Notes: generated by a model from the sequence alone, not told the origin. Counted from the first letter of the stretch, positions 1 to 6,028 are shown. The stretch: DNA of 6,801 bases from Nocardioidaceae bacterium (GCA_013811715.1 JACCUS010000286.1:1-6801); one strand, 5' to 3'. Numbers and translations: made by a program.

Positions 1-154
1 ACTTGCTGCGGTCGAACGCGTAGACCTGGTCGTCCTCCCAGGACTGGCTCCACTTGTCCTCGAGGCCCTCCAGCGCCGGCTTCTCCGGTACGACGACGGC
101 GCGCGAGGCGGCGGTCGACGCGTCGGGCGGGTGGCGTGGGATCGTCTCGGTCAT
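1..154 (-). CDS. valS: Valine--tRNA ligase, N-terminal part (cut by window edge)
   Basis: Only the first 51 codons are visible; the gene continues beyond position 1. The product would charge tRNA-Val with valine in the cytoplasm. The translation starts MTETIPRHPP, has a short Ala/Ser-rich lead, then VPEKPALEGLEDKW, followed by W-E-D and a FDRSK segment. This P-x-L-E-G-L-E-x-K-W block followed by FDR is typical of the N-terminus of one actinobacterial ValS type, just ahead of the class I HIGH-containing catalytic domain, which lies outside the window. The ATG at 154-152 is preceded by AGGA (167-164) at a 9-nt distance, which supports this start. The leader holds inverted repeats described separately. 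The family call rests on a short stretch, so it is good but not certain; IleS/LeuS are less likely because their N-termini differ. Confidence 0.82.
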   Translation of the reverse strand, partial: MTETIPRHPPDASTAASRAVVVPEKPALEGLEDKWSQSWEDDQVYAFDRSK

Positions 155-212
155 AGTCGGAAATCCTACGGCGGCGCGTTGTCCGCCGCGAATCAGTTCG
201 GTGGACGGCCTA

Positions 213-271
213 TCCCGCGATTGCGGGAAACTTGCTTCATTTCGACTCCAACCGCGACCACTTTCCCGCAA
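213..271 (-). promoter_or_regulatory. Competing inverted repeats in the valS leader
   Basis: Two stems share one arm. A perfect 6-bp hairpin TCCCGC-gatt-GCGGGA lies at 213-228, and a perfect 10-bp inverted repeat pairs TTGCGGGAAA (221-230) with TTTCCCGCAA (262-271) across a 31-nt loop. Because 223-228 is used by both, only one can form at a time in RNA. The structures lie about 60-115 nt upstream of the valS start. This is seen directly; a role in valS control (attenuator-like switch or DNA operator) is inference. No T-box consensus or anticodon-like specifier loop was recognised. Confidence 0.4.
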
Positions 272-300
272 TTCAAGGCAGCCCTAGCCGCAGTCGCGAA

Positions 301-348
301 CAGGTTGCGACGCTGAGGGGGTCGGAGCCGCCTCAACGTCGGAACCTG
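301..348 (-). terminator. Strong hairpin after the ABC permease gene
   Basis: The arms 301-318 and 331-348 pair over 18 positions around a 12-nt loop: CAGGTT/AACCTG outside, CGACG/CGTCG in the middle, TGAGG/CCTCA inside. One position (307/342) is mismatched, and 313/336 is a G-U wobble only when read as minus-strand RNA. The hairpin starts 17 nt past the permease stop at 365. There is no U-run after it, as is common for actinobacterial terminators. It likely separates the SHOCT-ABC operon from valS. Confidence 0.65.
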
Positions 349-364
349 ATGCGTTGCCAGCGGG

Positions 365-1216
365 TCAAGCGATGTCTCGCCGACGACTCGACCAGATGGC
401 GACAGCGACGCACACGAGCACGTACGACGTCAGCGTGATCAGCGCGCGGCCACCGTCGACGCTGGTCGAGACCCCTGGCGGAGCCTCGACCATGCCCGGT
501 GGTATCACCGCCGACACGAGCGACCCGGCGTTGACCCCAGGCAGTACGTCGCGCAGCGGCTCCAACGCCGACAGCATGGAGCCGGCCATCGCCGAGACGA
601 GGTTCTCGATGCCGAGCACCCACACGACTCCGAGGCCGATCGGCAACGCGACACCGCGCAGGACGACACCGAGAACCACACCGAGACAGGCCCACATCAG
701 CAGGATCAGCCAGCCCGCGGCGAAGCCTTGGAGCAGGTCGAGGACGCTCGGCCACGCCATGGACTCGTTCTCACCCACGGCGATGGCGGTGGAGGTGATC
801 GCGCCGAAGCCGAACATGATCGCAACAGCGACTGTCAAAGCGACCACGAGGGCGGCGAACTGGCCAGCGAGCACAGACACCCGTCCGGGTCGTTGGGTGA
901 AGAGCGTCTTGATCGTGCCCCAGCCGTACTCACCGCCGAACATCAGCGCCCCTAGCACAAGCGCCAGGGCGCCGGCGAACACCGGAAACCCGCCGATGGT
1001 GTTGGCCACGAGCTGTGCCGGCAAGGTGGAGGCGAGGATCTGCTCCGGGCTGCTGCCGTCGAGCATGTCGCTGCCGCCACCGCGGTACCCCAGGTAGGGG
1101 ATCAGGTAGCCGAAGACCTGGCTCAGGAGCACTGCTGTGGCGAGCAGCACCCACACTGCCGGTCGCCGTACGAGCTTGAACAGCTCCGCGCGGGTGACGC
1201 GCACGATCTCAAACAT
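365..1216 (-). CDS. ABC-2 type transporter permease
   Basis: Membrane subunit of an ABC exporter, 283 aa. Hydrophobic stretches near residues 20-42, 76-94, 117-146, 163-187, 188-208 and 258-275 fit a six-helix ABC-2 permease. The N-terminus (residues 1-18, basic, with the pattern R-A-E-L-F-K-L-x-R-R-P) is the usual cytosolic start of this family. The segment GGEYGWGTIKTLF (94-106) followed by Q-R-P-G-R is the conserved E-x-x-x-G-T-I-K-x-L loop that contacts the ATPase. The ATG at 1216 has an AAAGGAG ribosome site 7 nt upstream and overlaps the ATPase stop by 8 nt, implying translational coupling. It is the last gene of the operon, followed by a hairpin at 301-348. The substrate is unknown; the partner's BcrA-like features suggest peptide or lipid-linked drug export, but this is inference. 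Confidence 0.9.
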   Translation of the reverse strand: MFEIVRVTRAELFKLVRRPAVWVLLATAVLLSQVFGYLIPYLGYRGGGSDMLDGSSPEQILASTLPAQLVANTIGGFPVFAGALALVLGALMFGGEYGWGTIKTLFTQRPGRVSVLAGQFAALVVALTVAVAIMFGFGAITSTAIAVGENESMAWPSVLDLLQGFAAGWLILLMWACLGVVLGVVLRGVALPIGLGVVWVLGIENLVSAMAGSMLSALEPLRDVLPGVNAGSLVSAVIPPGMVEAPPGVSTSVDGGRALITLTSYVLVCVAVAIWSSRRRDIA

Positions 1217-2129
1217 GGTCCAGCTCCTTTGCTGTGTCGGTGCTCTGGCCGGTCATCTCGAAGAACACGTCCTCGAGCTGCCGGGTGTCTCGGCGCACCT
1301 CGGTGACAGCCACCCCGGCCGTCACCAGGGCGCGGGTGATGTCGGCCGTGTGGCGCTCGTCGACGCGGACCCGCAGCACACCCTCGTCCATGCGCACCTG
1401 CTCGACCTCCGGCATGCCAGTCAGCCGGTCCCGAGCGGTGTCTGAGGGGGTGGCGGCCACGATCAGCTCGCCTCCTCCGCGGAGGTCCTGCACGGTGCTC
1501 TCGGTGAGCATCCGGCCGTGGTCGATGACGCCGACCCGGTCGCAGATCTGCTGCACCTCGCTCATCAGGTGGCTCGACAGCACAACGGTGCGCCCGCCGG
1601 TGGCCAACTCCCTGACGAGGCGCCGCATGTCTCGCATGCCGGCCGGGTCCAGGCCGTTGGTCGGCTCGTCGAGGATCACCAGCTCGGGGTCCTTCAGCAG
1701 GGCCGCCGCAACGCCGAGACGCTGCTTCATGCCGAGCGAGTACGTCGTGAACTTGTCCGGGCCGCGCGCGCTGAGCGCCACCAGCTCCAAGACCTCGTCG
1801 ATCCGGCTGTCCCGCACCTTGGCGTACGTCGCCAGCACCCGCAGGTTGTCGCGTCCGGACAGGTAGGGGTAGAAGGTCGGCCCCTCGATCAGCGACCCCG
1901 TTCTGCCGAGGGCGGCGGCGGAACCCGGTCGCTCGCCGAGCACGCTCGCGCGCCCGGCGGACGGAGTGATCAGACCGAGCAACATGCGCAGCGTGGTCGT
2001 CTTGCCCGCCCCGTTCGGACCGAGGAAGCCGTAGACCTCACCCCGACGGACGGTCAGGCTGATCGAGTCGACGGCGGCGTGGTCGCCGTACCGTTTGGTG
2101 AGCCCCTGGGCTTCGACGACCGCGTTCAT
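1209..2129 (-). CDS. ABC transporter ATP-binding protein, BcrA/drug-export type
   Basis: Energising subunit for the permease encoded just downstream; 306 aa, normal for this family. Visible motifs: Walker A GPNGAGKT (37-44), signature loop SLGMKQR (131-137), Walker B VILDEP (151-156), D-loop NGLD (158-161) and the switch histidine H187 in LSSHLM. The region at 78-96 (GSLIEGP then FYPYLSG) is the BcrA-type variant in which Glu stands where the Q-loop Gln is usual. Residues after about 220 form the C-terminal extension typical of BcrA/CcmA-like exporters, ending with the conserved L-E-D-V-F block. The ATG at 2129 overlaps the SHOCT stop in an ATGA arrangement, with AAGGAG 5 nt upstream. Bacitracin-type or lantibiotic-type self-protection or resistance is the best-known role of relatives, but the true substrate cannot be read from sequence. 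Confidence 0.93.
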   Translation of the reverse strand: MNAVVEAQGLTKRYGDHAAVDSISLTVRRGEVYGFLGPNGAGKTTTLRMLLGLITPSAGRASVLGERPGSAAALGRTGSLIEGPTFYPYLSGRDNLRVLATYAKVRDSRIDEVLELVALSARGPDKFTTYSLGMKQRLGVAAALLKDPELVILDEPTNGLDPAGMRDMRRLVRELATGGRTVVLSSHLMSEVQQICDRVGVIDHGRMLTESTVQDLRGGGELIVAATPSDTARDRLTGMPEVEQVRMDEGVLRVRVDERHTADITRALVTAGVAVTEVRRDTRQLEDVFFEMTGQSTDTAKELDHV

Positions 2130-2380
2130 GGCCGCTCCTTCAAGATGCTCAGCCGGTGCCGGTACTCGTCCTCGGTGATCTCACCGGAGGCGAATCGCTC
2201 GGCGAGCCGAGCCTCTCCGGCCCTCCCGCCGGCGTGGGCACGGTTGCGGCGTCCCACGAGCACGAACGTGGTGATGGCACCAGCGACGAGCAACAGCCAG
2301 AGCAGCGGGAAGACCGGCCACCAGCCGGGCCCATCCCACCCGTCCGGGGTTGTGCTGATGATGAGTTCTGATACAGACAT
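2126..2380 (-). CDS. Small membrane-anchored SHOCT-domain protein
   Basis: An 84-aa protein. Residues 1-21 are polar with G-W-x-G-P-G-W-W, residues 22-43 form one transmembrane helix (PLLWLLLVAGAITTFVLVG), followed by the basic stop-transfer R-R-N-R, and residues 55-82 are a SHOCT motif: L-A-E-R-F-A-S-G-E-I-T-E-D-E-Y-R-x-R-L. SHOCT is a short C-terminal domain thought to act in oligomerisation or in anchoring partners; no enzymatic activity is known. This is the first gene of the SHOCT-ATPase-permease operon, its stop overlapping the ATPase start by 4 nt, so an accessory or assembly role at the exporter is a reasonable inference. The ATG has a perfect AAGGAG site 7 nt upstream, which lies inside a small hairpin (2385-2401). 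Confidence 0.88.
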   Translation of the reverse strand: MSVSELIISTTPDGWDGPGWWPVFPLLWLLLVAGAITTFVLVGRRNRAHAGGRAGEARLAERFASGEITEDEYRHRLSILKERP

Positions 2381-2384
2381 GGCG

Positions 2385-2401
2385 TTTCTCCTTGTGAGAA
2401 A
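2385..2401 (-). promoter_or_regulatory. Hairpin covering the SHOCT-gene ribosome binding site
   Basis: In minus-strand RNA, UUUCUC pairs with GAGAAA (2401-2396 with 2390-2385) around a 5-nt loop. The AAGGAG Shine-Dalgarno (2393-2388) lies partly in the loop and partly in the 3' arm. The pairing is perfect but only 6 bp and AU-rich, so it would be weak. Masking of the ribosome site is inference. Confidence 0.4.
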
Positions 2402-2453
2402 GGGATCTCGATTACGTTTCGATCCTCGCGCTCACGGCTCCGTAAATCGTCGT

Positions 2454-2472
2454 CTCAGGGGAGTGACCTGAG
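2454..2472. promoter_or_regulatory. Perfect inverted repeat, possible regulator site upstream of the SHOCT-ABC operon
   Basis: CTCAGG (2454-2459) and CCTGAG (2467-2472) are perfect inverted copies with a 7-nt spacer, about 75-90 bp upstream of the SHOCT start. LuxR-type response regulators bind inverted repeats of about this size, and the neighbouring regulator gene ends about 55 bp away. No clear -35/-10 pair could be recognised in this gap, so the promoter position is unknown. The repeat could also be a chance hairpin. Confidence 0.3.
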
Positions 2473-2498
2473 CTGCCGCCCCAGGCGCACCCGGTCGC

Positions 2499-2528
2499 AG
2501 GTGACTACTCCACAGGGAGTAGGGACCT
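2499..2528 (-). terminator. Terminator-like hairpin at the end of the two-component operon
   Basis: A perfect 7-bp stem CTACTCC/GGAGTAG (2505-2511 with 2516-2522) with a 4-nt loop is extended by AGGT/ACCT (2499-2502 with 2525-2528) across a symmetric 2x2 internal loop. It begins on the last base of the response-regulator stop codon (2530-2528). No U-tract follows. The position directly behind the last gene supports a terminator for the kinase-regulator transcript. Confidence 0.55.
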
Positions 2529-3193
2529 CAGGCGGACCACCCAGGGCGGACCAGGCCGGTCTCGTACGCCATCACGACCAGCTGGGCGCGGTCGCGCGCG
2601 TGGAGCTTGACCATCGCCCGGCTCACGTGGGTCTTCGCGGTCGCCGGGCTGACCACCAGGCGCTCGGCGATCTCGTCGTTGGACAGGCCCTCGCCGACGA
2701 GCCCGACGATCTCGCGCTCGCGCTGCGTCAGGGGCTCGAGCAGGGCGGGCTTGGCGGCGGCGCGGCTCCTGCTGGCGAACTCCGCGATCAGCCGCCGCGT
2801 CACCCCCGGCGAGAGCAGCGCGTCGCCGCTGGCCACGGCGCGCAGCCCAGCGAGCAGATCGGTGGGAGGGGTGTCCTTCACCAGGAAGCCACTGGCCCCA
2901 ATCCGGATGGCTTCGAACACGTACTCGTCGAGGTCGAAGGTGGTCAAGATGATGACCCGGGTGGCCTCGAGGTCGTCGTCGGCCGTGATGCTGCGGGTGG
3001 CCTCCAGCCCGTCGAGGTCGGGCATCCGGATGTCCATGAGTACGACGTCGGGCCGGTGCCGCCGAACCACGGTAACCGCCTCGCGCCCGTTCGCGGCCTC
3101 GCCCACGATCTCGATGTCGTCCTCGGCGTCGATCAGGGCGCGCAGCCCGCCGCGGATGAGCGCCTGGTCGTCGGCCAGCACGACCCGGATCAT
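2528..3193 (-). CDS. NarL/FixJ-family response regulator
   Basis: A 221-aa DNA-binding response regulator. Receiver domain, residues 1-120: acidic pair D8/D9, phosphoacceptor D54 in V-L-M-D-I-R-M-P, switch threonine T84/T85 and conserved lysine K106 in F-L-V-K-D. A linker is followed by a LuxR-type helix-turn-helix at about 153-217, beginning L-T-Q-R-E-R-E and containing G-L-S-N-D-E-I-A and the recognition helix around T185-K187-T188-H189-V190. All phosphorylation residues are present, so it should be functional. The ATG at 3193 overlaps the kinase stop by 4 nt (ATGA) and has GGAGG 4 nt upstream, so the pair is co-translated. The divergence-free head-to-tail position directly upstream of the SHOCT-ABC operon makes that operon its most likely target (inference). 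Confidence 0.95.
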   Translation of the reverse strand: MIRVVLADDQALIRGGLRALIDAEDDIEIVGEAANGREAVTVVRRHRPDVVLMDIRMPDLDGLEATRSITADDDLEATRVIILTTFDLDEYVFEAIRIGASGFLVKDTPPTDLLAGLRAVASGDALLSPGVTRRLIAEFASRSRAAAKPALLEPLTQREREIVGLVGEGLSNDEIAERLVVSPATAKTHVSRAMVKLHARDRAQLVVMAYETGLVRPGWSA

Positions 3194-4374
3194 CGGTCCT
3201 CCGTCAACGGGAGCCGGGCTCGGATCTGGAGACCTCCCAGCGGCGAAGCGCCCACCGTGAGCGAGCCGTGGAGCGCGGATGCTCGCTCGCGCATCCCCCG
3301 GATCCCGCTGCCGCCGGTCTCGGCGTCCACGACACCACCCCGTCCGTTGTCGTCGATTCGCACGTCCAGCTCGGTCTCACCGTAGCCCAGCTCGATCTGC
3401 GCCGCGTCGGCGTCGGCGTGGCGGATGACGTTGGTGATCGACTCCTGCACGATGCGGAATGCCGCCAGCTCGACTGCGGTCGGCAACGTGCGCTGGTCGC
3501 CCTCGACGCGTTTCGTGACGACGAGTCCAGCGGCGTTGCTGCGCTCGACGAGGTCGTCGAGAGAGCCGAGCATCGCTGTCGGCGAGCGGGGTGCGCGCTG
3601 TTCCTCGTCACGCAGCACATCGACCAAGGCCCGCAACTCGGTCAGACCCTCCTTGCTGGCGTCGCGGATGGCGGTAAGCGCGGCCTGTGCCTGCTCGGGC
3701 TGCCGGTCGATGAGGTGAAGCGCGACTCCCGCCTGCATGTTGATCAGCGACATATGGTGGGCGACGGTATCGTGCAGCTCCCGCGCGATGCGTAGCCGCT
3801 CTTCGTTCGCCTGCCGTTTGAGTGTCTCAGACCTGGCGGCTCGCGCAGCGATCGAGCGTTCCCGCCGTACCCGGGCGAACTCCGCGAGGATGAGCACGAG
3901 CAGTGCCCAGGCGGCGACGGCCAGCACCTGCCCCCACGACCAGGGCTCGTCCCGGAAGAAGCCACGGAGTCCGAAGTGCCCCGTGAACAGGACGGCAACC
4001 GCCCCCCAGGCAGACGCGCGATGGCCCAGGACCACACAGGCGAACGCGGCTATCACGGCGCTGATCATGACCGGGCCGTAGGCGTAGCCGCGCAGCAGAT
4101 AGGTCAGCGTCACCGCGTTCACGAACCAGAGCACCGCCACCGGGTGCCGGCGGAGCCAGAGTAGAGACACCGGCCCCGCCACCACCAGCAGCAGGGCGAA
4201 GGCGTCCACGGCCCGCCGATCGGGCTGGCCCTCCGAGGCGCCGAACGTGCCGGCGACCTGGAAAACCGCCAAGGCCAGCGGCCCGGCCACCGCCGACGGC
4301 CGCCAGGGTTGCGGTGCCGAAGGCGCTGAGTTGTCCACCCGAGCACGGTAGGCGAGGTCGAGCCCGTGTGTCAT
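3190..4374 (-). CDS. DesK-like sensor histidine kinase (HisKA_3)
   Basis: A membrane sensor of 394 aa if started at the ATG at 4374. Five or six hydrophobic helices lie between about residues 28 and 166, with no large extracellular domain, as in intramembrane-sensing kinases. A basic coiled region (167-195) leads to the HisKA_3 block with phosphoacceptor H201 in ARELHDTVAHHMS. The HATPase domain has the N-box (E311, N315 in ESITNVIRHA), the D-D-N-G-R-G motif (341-346) and the G-box G-G-S-G-I-R-G-M (354-361). It phosphorylates the regulator encoded directly downstream. Start choice: the open frame continues to an ATG at 4572, but those 66 codons are an out-of-frame reading of an oxidase remnant (4654-4445), so they are unlikely to be translated. 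The ribosome site before 4374 is weak (GGGA); a GTG at 4338 is an alternative. The signal sensed is unknown. Confidence 0.9.
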   Translation of the reverse strand: MTHGLDLAYRARVDNSAPSAPQPWRPSAVAGPLALAVFQVAGTFGASEGQPDRRAVDAFALLLVVAGPVSLLWLRRHPVAVLWFVNAVTLTYLLRGYAYGPVMISAVIAAFACVVLGHRASAWGAVAVLFTGHFGLRGFFRDEPWSWGQVLAVAAWALLVLILAEFARVRRERSIAARAARSETLKRQANEERLRIARELHDTVAHHMSLINMQAGVALHLIDRQPEQAQAALTAIRDASKEGLTELRALVDVLRDEEQRAPRSPTAMLGSLDDLVERSNAAGLVVTKRVEGDQRTLPTAVELAAFRIVQESITNVIRHADADAAQIELGYGETELDVRIDDNGRGGVVDAETGGSGIRGMRERASALHGSLTVGASPLGGLQIRARLPLTEDR

Positions 4375-4444
4375 CGTCCCGCCGGCGCACCCTGCCCTAC
4401 TCCTCCGGGCGTACGGCGAGACCTCAGGCCGAGTCGCCGGACAC

Positions 4445-4654
4445 TCAAAGCGGCCCCTCGCCGGTGAGCAGGGCGGCGGCTTCGCGGGCACAGCCCCAGG
4501 ACAGGGTGACTCCGCGGCCGCCGTGCCCGTAGTTGTGCACGCACCGTGCACCCTCGAAGTGTTCGAGCTCAACCCTTACGGTCGGTCGGGCCGGCCGAAG
4601 ACCGACCTGGTGGGCGCGCACGCACGCTTCCCGCAGCCGGGGCTCGACCTCATC
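4445..4654 (-). pseudogene. C-terminal remnant of a D-amino-acid oxidase (DAO-family FAD oxidoreductase) gene
   Basis: A 69-codon open stretch ends in TGA (4447-4445) and is closed upstream by an in-frame TGA at 4657-4655. The translation contains VGLRPARPTVRVE followed about 15 residues later by HNYGHGGRGVTLSWGCA. In the DAO family the first motif carries the arginine that binds the substrate carboxylate, and the second is the FAD-contacting glycine loop near the C-terminus; the protein ends a few residues later, as in intact relatives. Everything upstream (roughly the first 250 residues, including the Rossmann G-x-G-x-x-G) is absent: no matching frame was found beyond 4655. There is no plausible start codon with a ribosome site. 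It reads as the tail of a deleted gene and is not expected to give a working enzyme. It lies 70 bp upstream of the kinase start, in a different frame. Confidence 0.8.
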
Positions 4655-4658
4655 TCAC

Positions 4659-4751
4659 GGGTTCGCCCACCACCTCGACGGCGACGGCGTCGAGACGGCC
4701 GCAGCACTACTGCTGGCCGCGCTGGCCCTCGCTGCGGGCCCCGATCCCTGA
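4659..4751 (+). pseudogene. Unidentified C-terminal coding tail, probably a gene fragment
   Basis: A plus-strand stretch of 30 codons ends at TGA 4749-4751 and reads GFAHHLDGDGVETAAALLL, then an Ala/Leu-rich helix and GPDP. Nearly every third codon position is G or C, as in real genes of this genome, and the Ala/Leu helix looks like a genuine protein end. Upstream of about 4655 the same frame runs antisense through the oxidase remnant, so the sequence is probably a truncated 3' end. I do not recognise the family. It could also be a chance frame, hence low confidence. Confidence 0.3.
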
Positions 4752-4753
4752 CG

Positions 4754-4772
4754 GCCGATCAAGATCACCGGC
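4754..4772 (-). terminator. Weak hairpin after the metalloprotease gene
   Basis: In minus-strand RNA, GCCGGU (4772-4767) pairs with AUCGGC (4759-4754) around a 7-nt loop, including one G-U pair that is a mismatch on the other strand. It begins 22 nt past the protease stop at 4794. It is short and lacks a U-run, so it is only a candidate. Confidence 0.3.
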
Positions 4773-4793
4773 TCGCTCTGAGGTGTGGACTCG

Positions 4794-5823
4794 TCAGCGC
4801 AGTCCGTACAGCTTGCGCATGCCGCGCCAGTCACCTAGCCCGAGGGTGCGAGGAGCCTTGGAGCAGGGTGGCAGCAGACGCGCCATCGTCAATCTGGCAT
4901 GGCCTCGAGGCGGGTGCAGCAGACCATAGGCGTGGCCCCACTCATGCGTGGCGAGCGACTGGAGGTCGAACTTGTTACGACAGTTCGGAGGATAACGCAG
5001 CACGGTGCGCGTGCCCGGGTCCAGCCGCATGTCGGCCTCGACCATGTGCTGCCGCGCGTTCCACCAATAACAGGTCCAGCCGAGGAGATTGCCCGGCAGC
5101 TGCCCCCAGCCAACGGTGTTACGGCTGTTGGGCCTTCCGCAGTAGATCCGCCTGTCCCGCACGAAGATGTTCGGCTTCACCGACGTCCCGCCCAGGTAGC
5201 GGCTCGAAGCATCGGGCCGGCGCTGTAGGCCGCAGTTGTCCCGCCCATCACGAACGTTGGCGAGGCCGCGCTGGATCTGCCTGACGGGCTCCGGACGCTT
5301 TCATCCGGCGCGGCGTCGAAGCCTTGTGGTAGCCCCACTTCAACCGAACGCTCCAGTCGTGCCCTCGCTGCCTGAAGGCGCCGTCTTGGCAGGGGGGCGG
5401 GGAGCCCGCCAGTTGGGCCGCCAGGGCGGGGCTCGGTTGGCTGGCATCGCCTGCGGAGGTCGACGACTCCGATACCGCCGTCACAACACCACCGACATTC
5501 GTCACCCGAAGGCTGGTGCCGGGCGAGGACGGCGTCCCCACGCCGTTCGCAGCGACTCCGCCGCCGGCGGGCGGAATGGCGACCGAGACGTCACCGGAGA
5601 CGACGACGCGACCGGCCAACGGGCAACCGGACGTCGACACCCCGGAGGCCAACGATGCGGCACTGATGGGTCCGGATCCGGGGCAGAACGGATGGCTGGC
5701 CGTCGCCGCTTCCTCTACCGGCGGCGAAAGATCGGGAGCGGATCCTCCGAGAGGTATGGCGACGGCAAGCGCGCAGAACAGCGCGCCGATGCGCGGGGCG
5801 GGGCTGAGGCTTCGAGGGTTCAT
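4794..5823 (-). pseudogene. Secreted matrixin-type (M10-like) zinc metalloprotease, frameshifted
   Basis: Two frames together make one protein. Frame one (5823-5248, 191 codons) starts at ATG MNPRSL and has a Sec signal peptide (R11 then a hydrophobic core to about residue 28, ending G-S-A), a Gly/Ser/Val-rich pro-like region, and a P-C-Q-D-G-A-F ... W-x-Y-H segment. Frame two (open from 5300 to stop 4794) continues with D-N-C-G-L, Y-L-G-G-T, G-W-G-Q-L-P and the catalytic motif HEWGHAYGLLH, whose three histidines bind zinc and whose Glu is the catalytic base. A Met (L-T-M) nine residues later fits the metzincin Met-turn. The end, L-G-L-G-D-W-R-G-M-x-K-L-Y-G, matches matrixin tails. The span is 1030 nt, one more than 343 codons, so one extra base between 5300 and 5251 explains the break. 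It may be a true pseudogene or a sequencing error. The ribosome site at 5823 is weak. Confidence 0.78.
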
Positions 5824-5994
5824 GAGGGGCCTGTTCTGCGTGACGCGTTGGAGGGCTACGAACGGGTGCGGCAAGAGCAACCTATCTCGTCGGAGGATCA
5901 GCCGGGGTGAGTTGTGTCGGGAGGCTTGACGAAAGCCAACGCCGGATCAAAGAGTCCGACGCTCGGCTCGCTGGGGGATGCTCGGCGTCGCGTC

Positions 5995-6028
5995 TTGATG
6001 CATGGGCGGTCGCACTAGACTTCGGGCG
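5995..6028 (+). promoter_or_regulatory. Probable leaderless promoter of folC
   Basis: TAGACT (6016-6021) fits the actinobacterial -10 pattern TAnnnT and ends exactly 7 nt before the folC ATG at 6029, so transcription would start at or next to the A of the start codon. A TTGATG (5995-6000) could serve as -35, with a short 15-nt spacer. There is no Shine-Dalgarno sequence before the ATG, which fits a leaderless mRNA. Confidence 0.55.

Noticed and set aside
250..265. T-box-like sequence in the valS leader (GTGGTCGCGG on the minus strand)
   Set aside because: It lacks the central ACC of the T-box consensus and no specifier stem was found; the similarity is too short.
354..1097. 247-codon plus-strand open frame
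   Set aside because: It is antisense to the ABC permease; Thr/Pro/Ser-rich without any domain.
1518..2471. 317-codon plus-strand open frame
   Set aside because: It is antisense to the well-supported ABC ATPase and SHOCT genes; an artefact of high GC with no recognisable domain.
2501..3385. 294-codon plus-strand open frame
   Set aside because: It is antisense to the response regulator and kinase, whose motifs are complete.
4375..4572. 66-codon N-terminal extension of the histidine kinase ORF
   Set aside because: It reads through a DAO-family remnant in a different frame, is Pro/Ala/Cys-rich and unlike kinase N-termini; ATG 4374 directly precedes the normal lead into the first helix.
5178..5180. 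GTG start for a separate 128-aa zinc protease
   Set aside because: The frame extends upstream to 5300 with family-consistent sequence (D-N-C-G-L, Y-L-G-G-T), no ribosome site precedes the GTG, and no signal peptide would be present.
4523..5284. 253-codon plus-strand open frame
   Set aside because: It is antisense to the protease catalytic domain and the oxidase tail; composition is Arg/Ser/Cys-rich as expected for a shadow frame.
5926..5954. TTGACG (5926-5931) as a -35 box
   Set aside because: There is no -10-like hexamer at 16-18 nt downstream.
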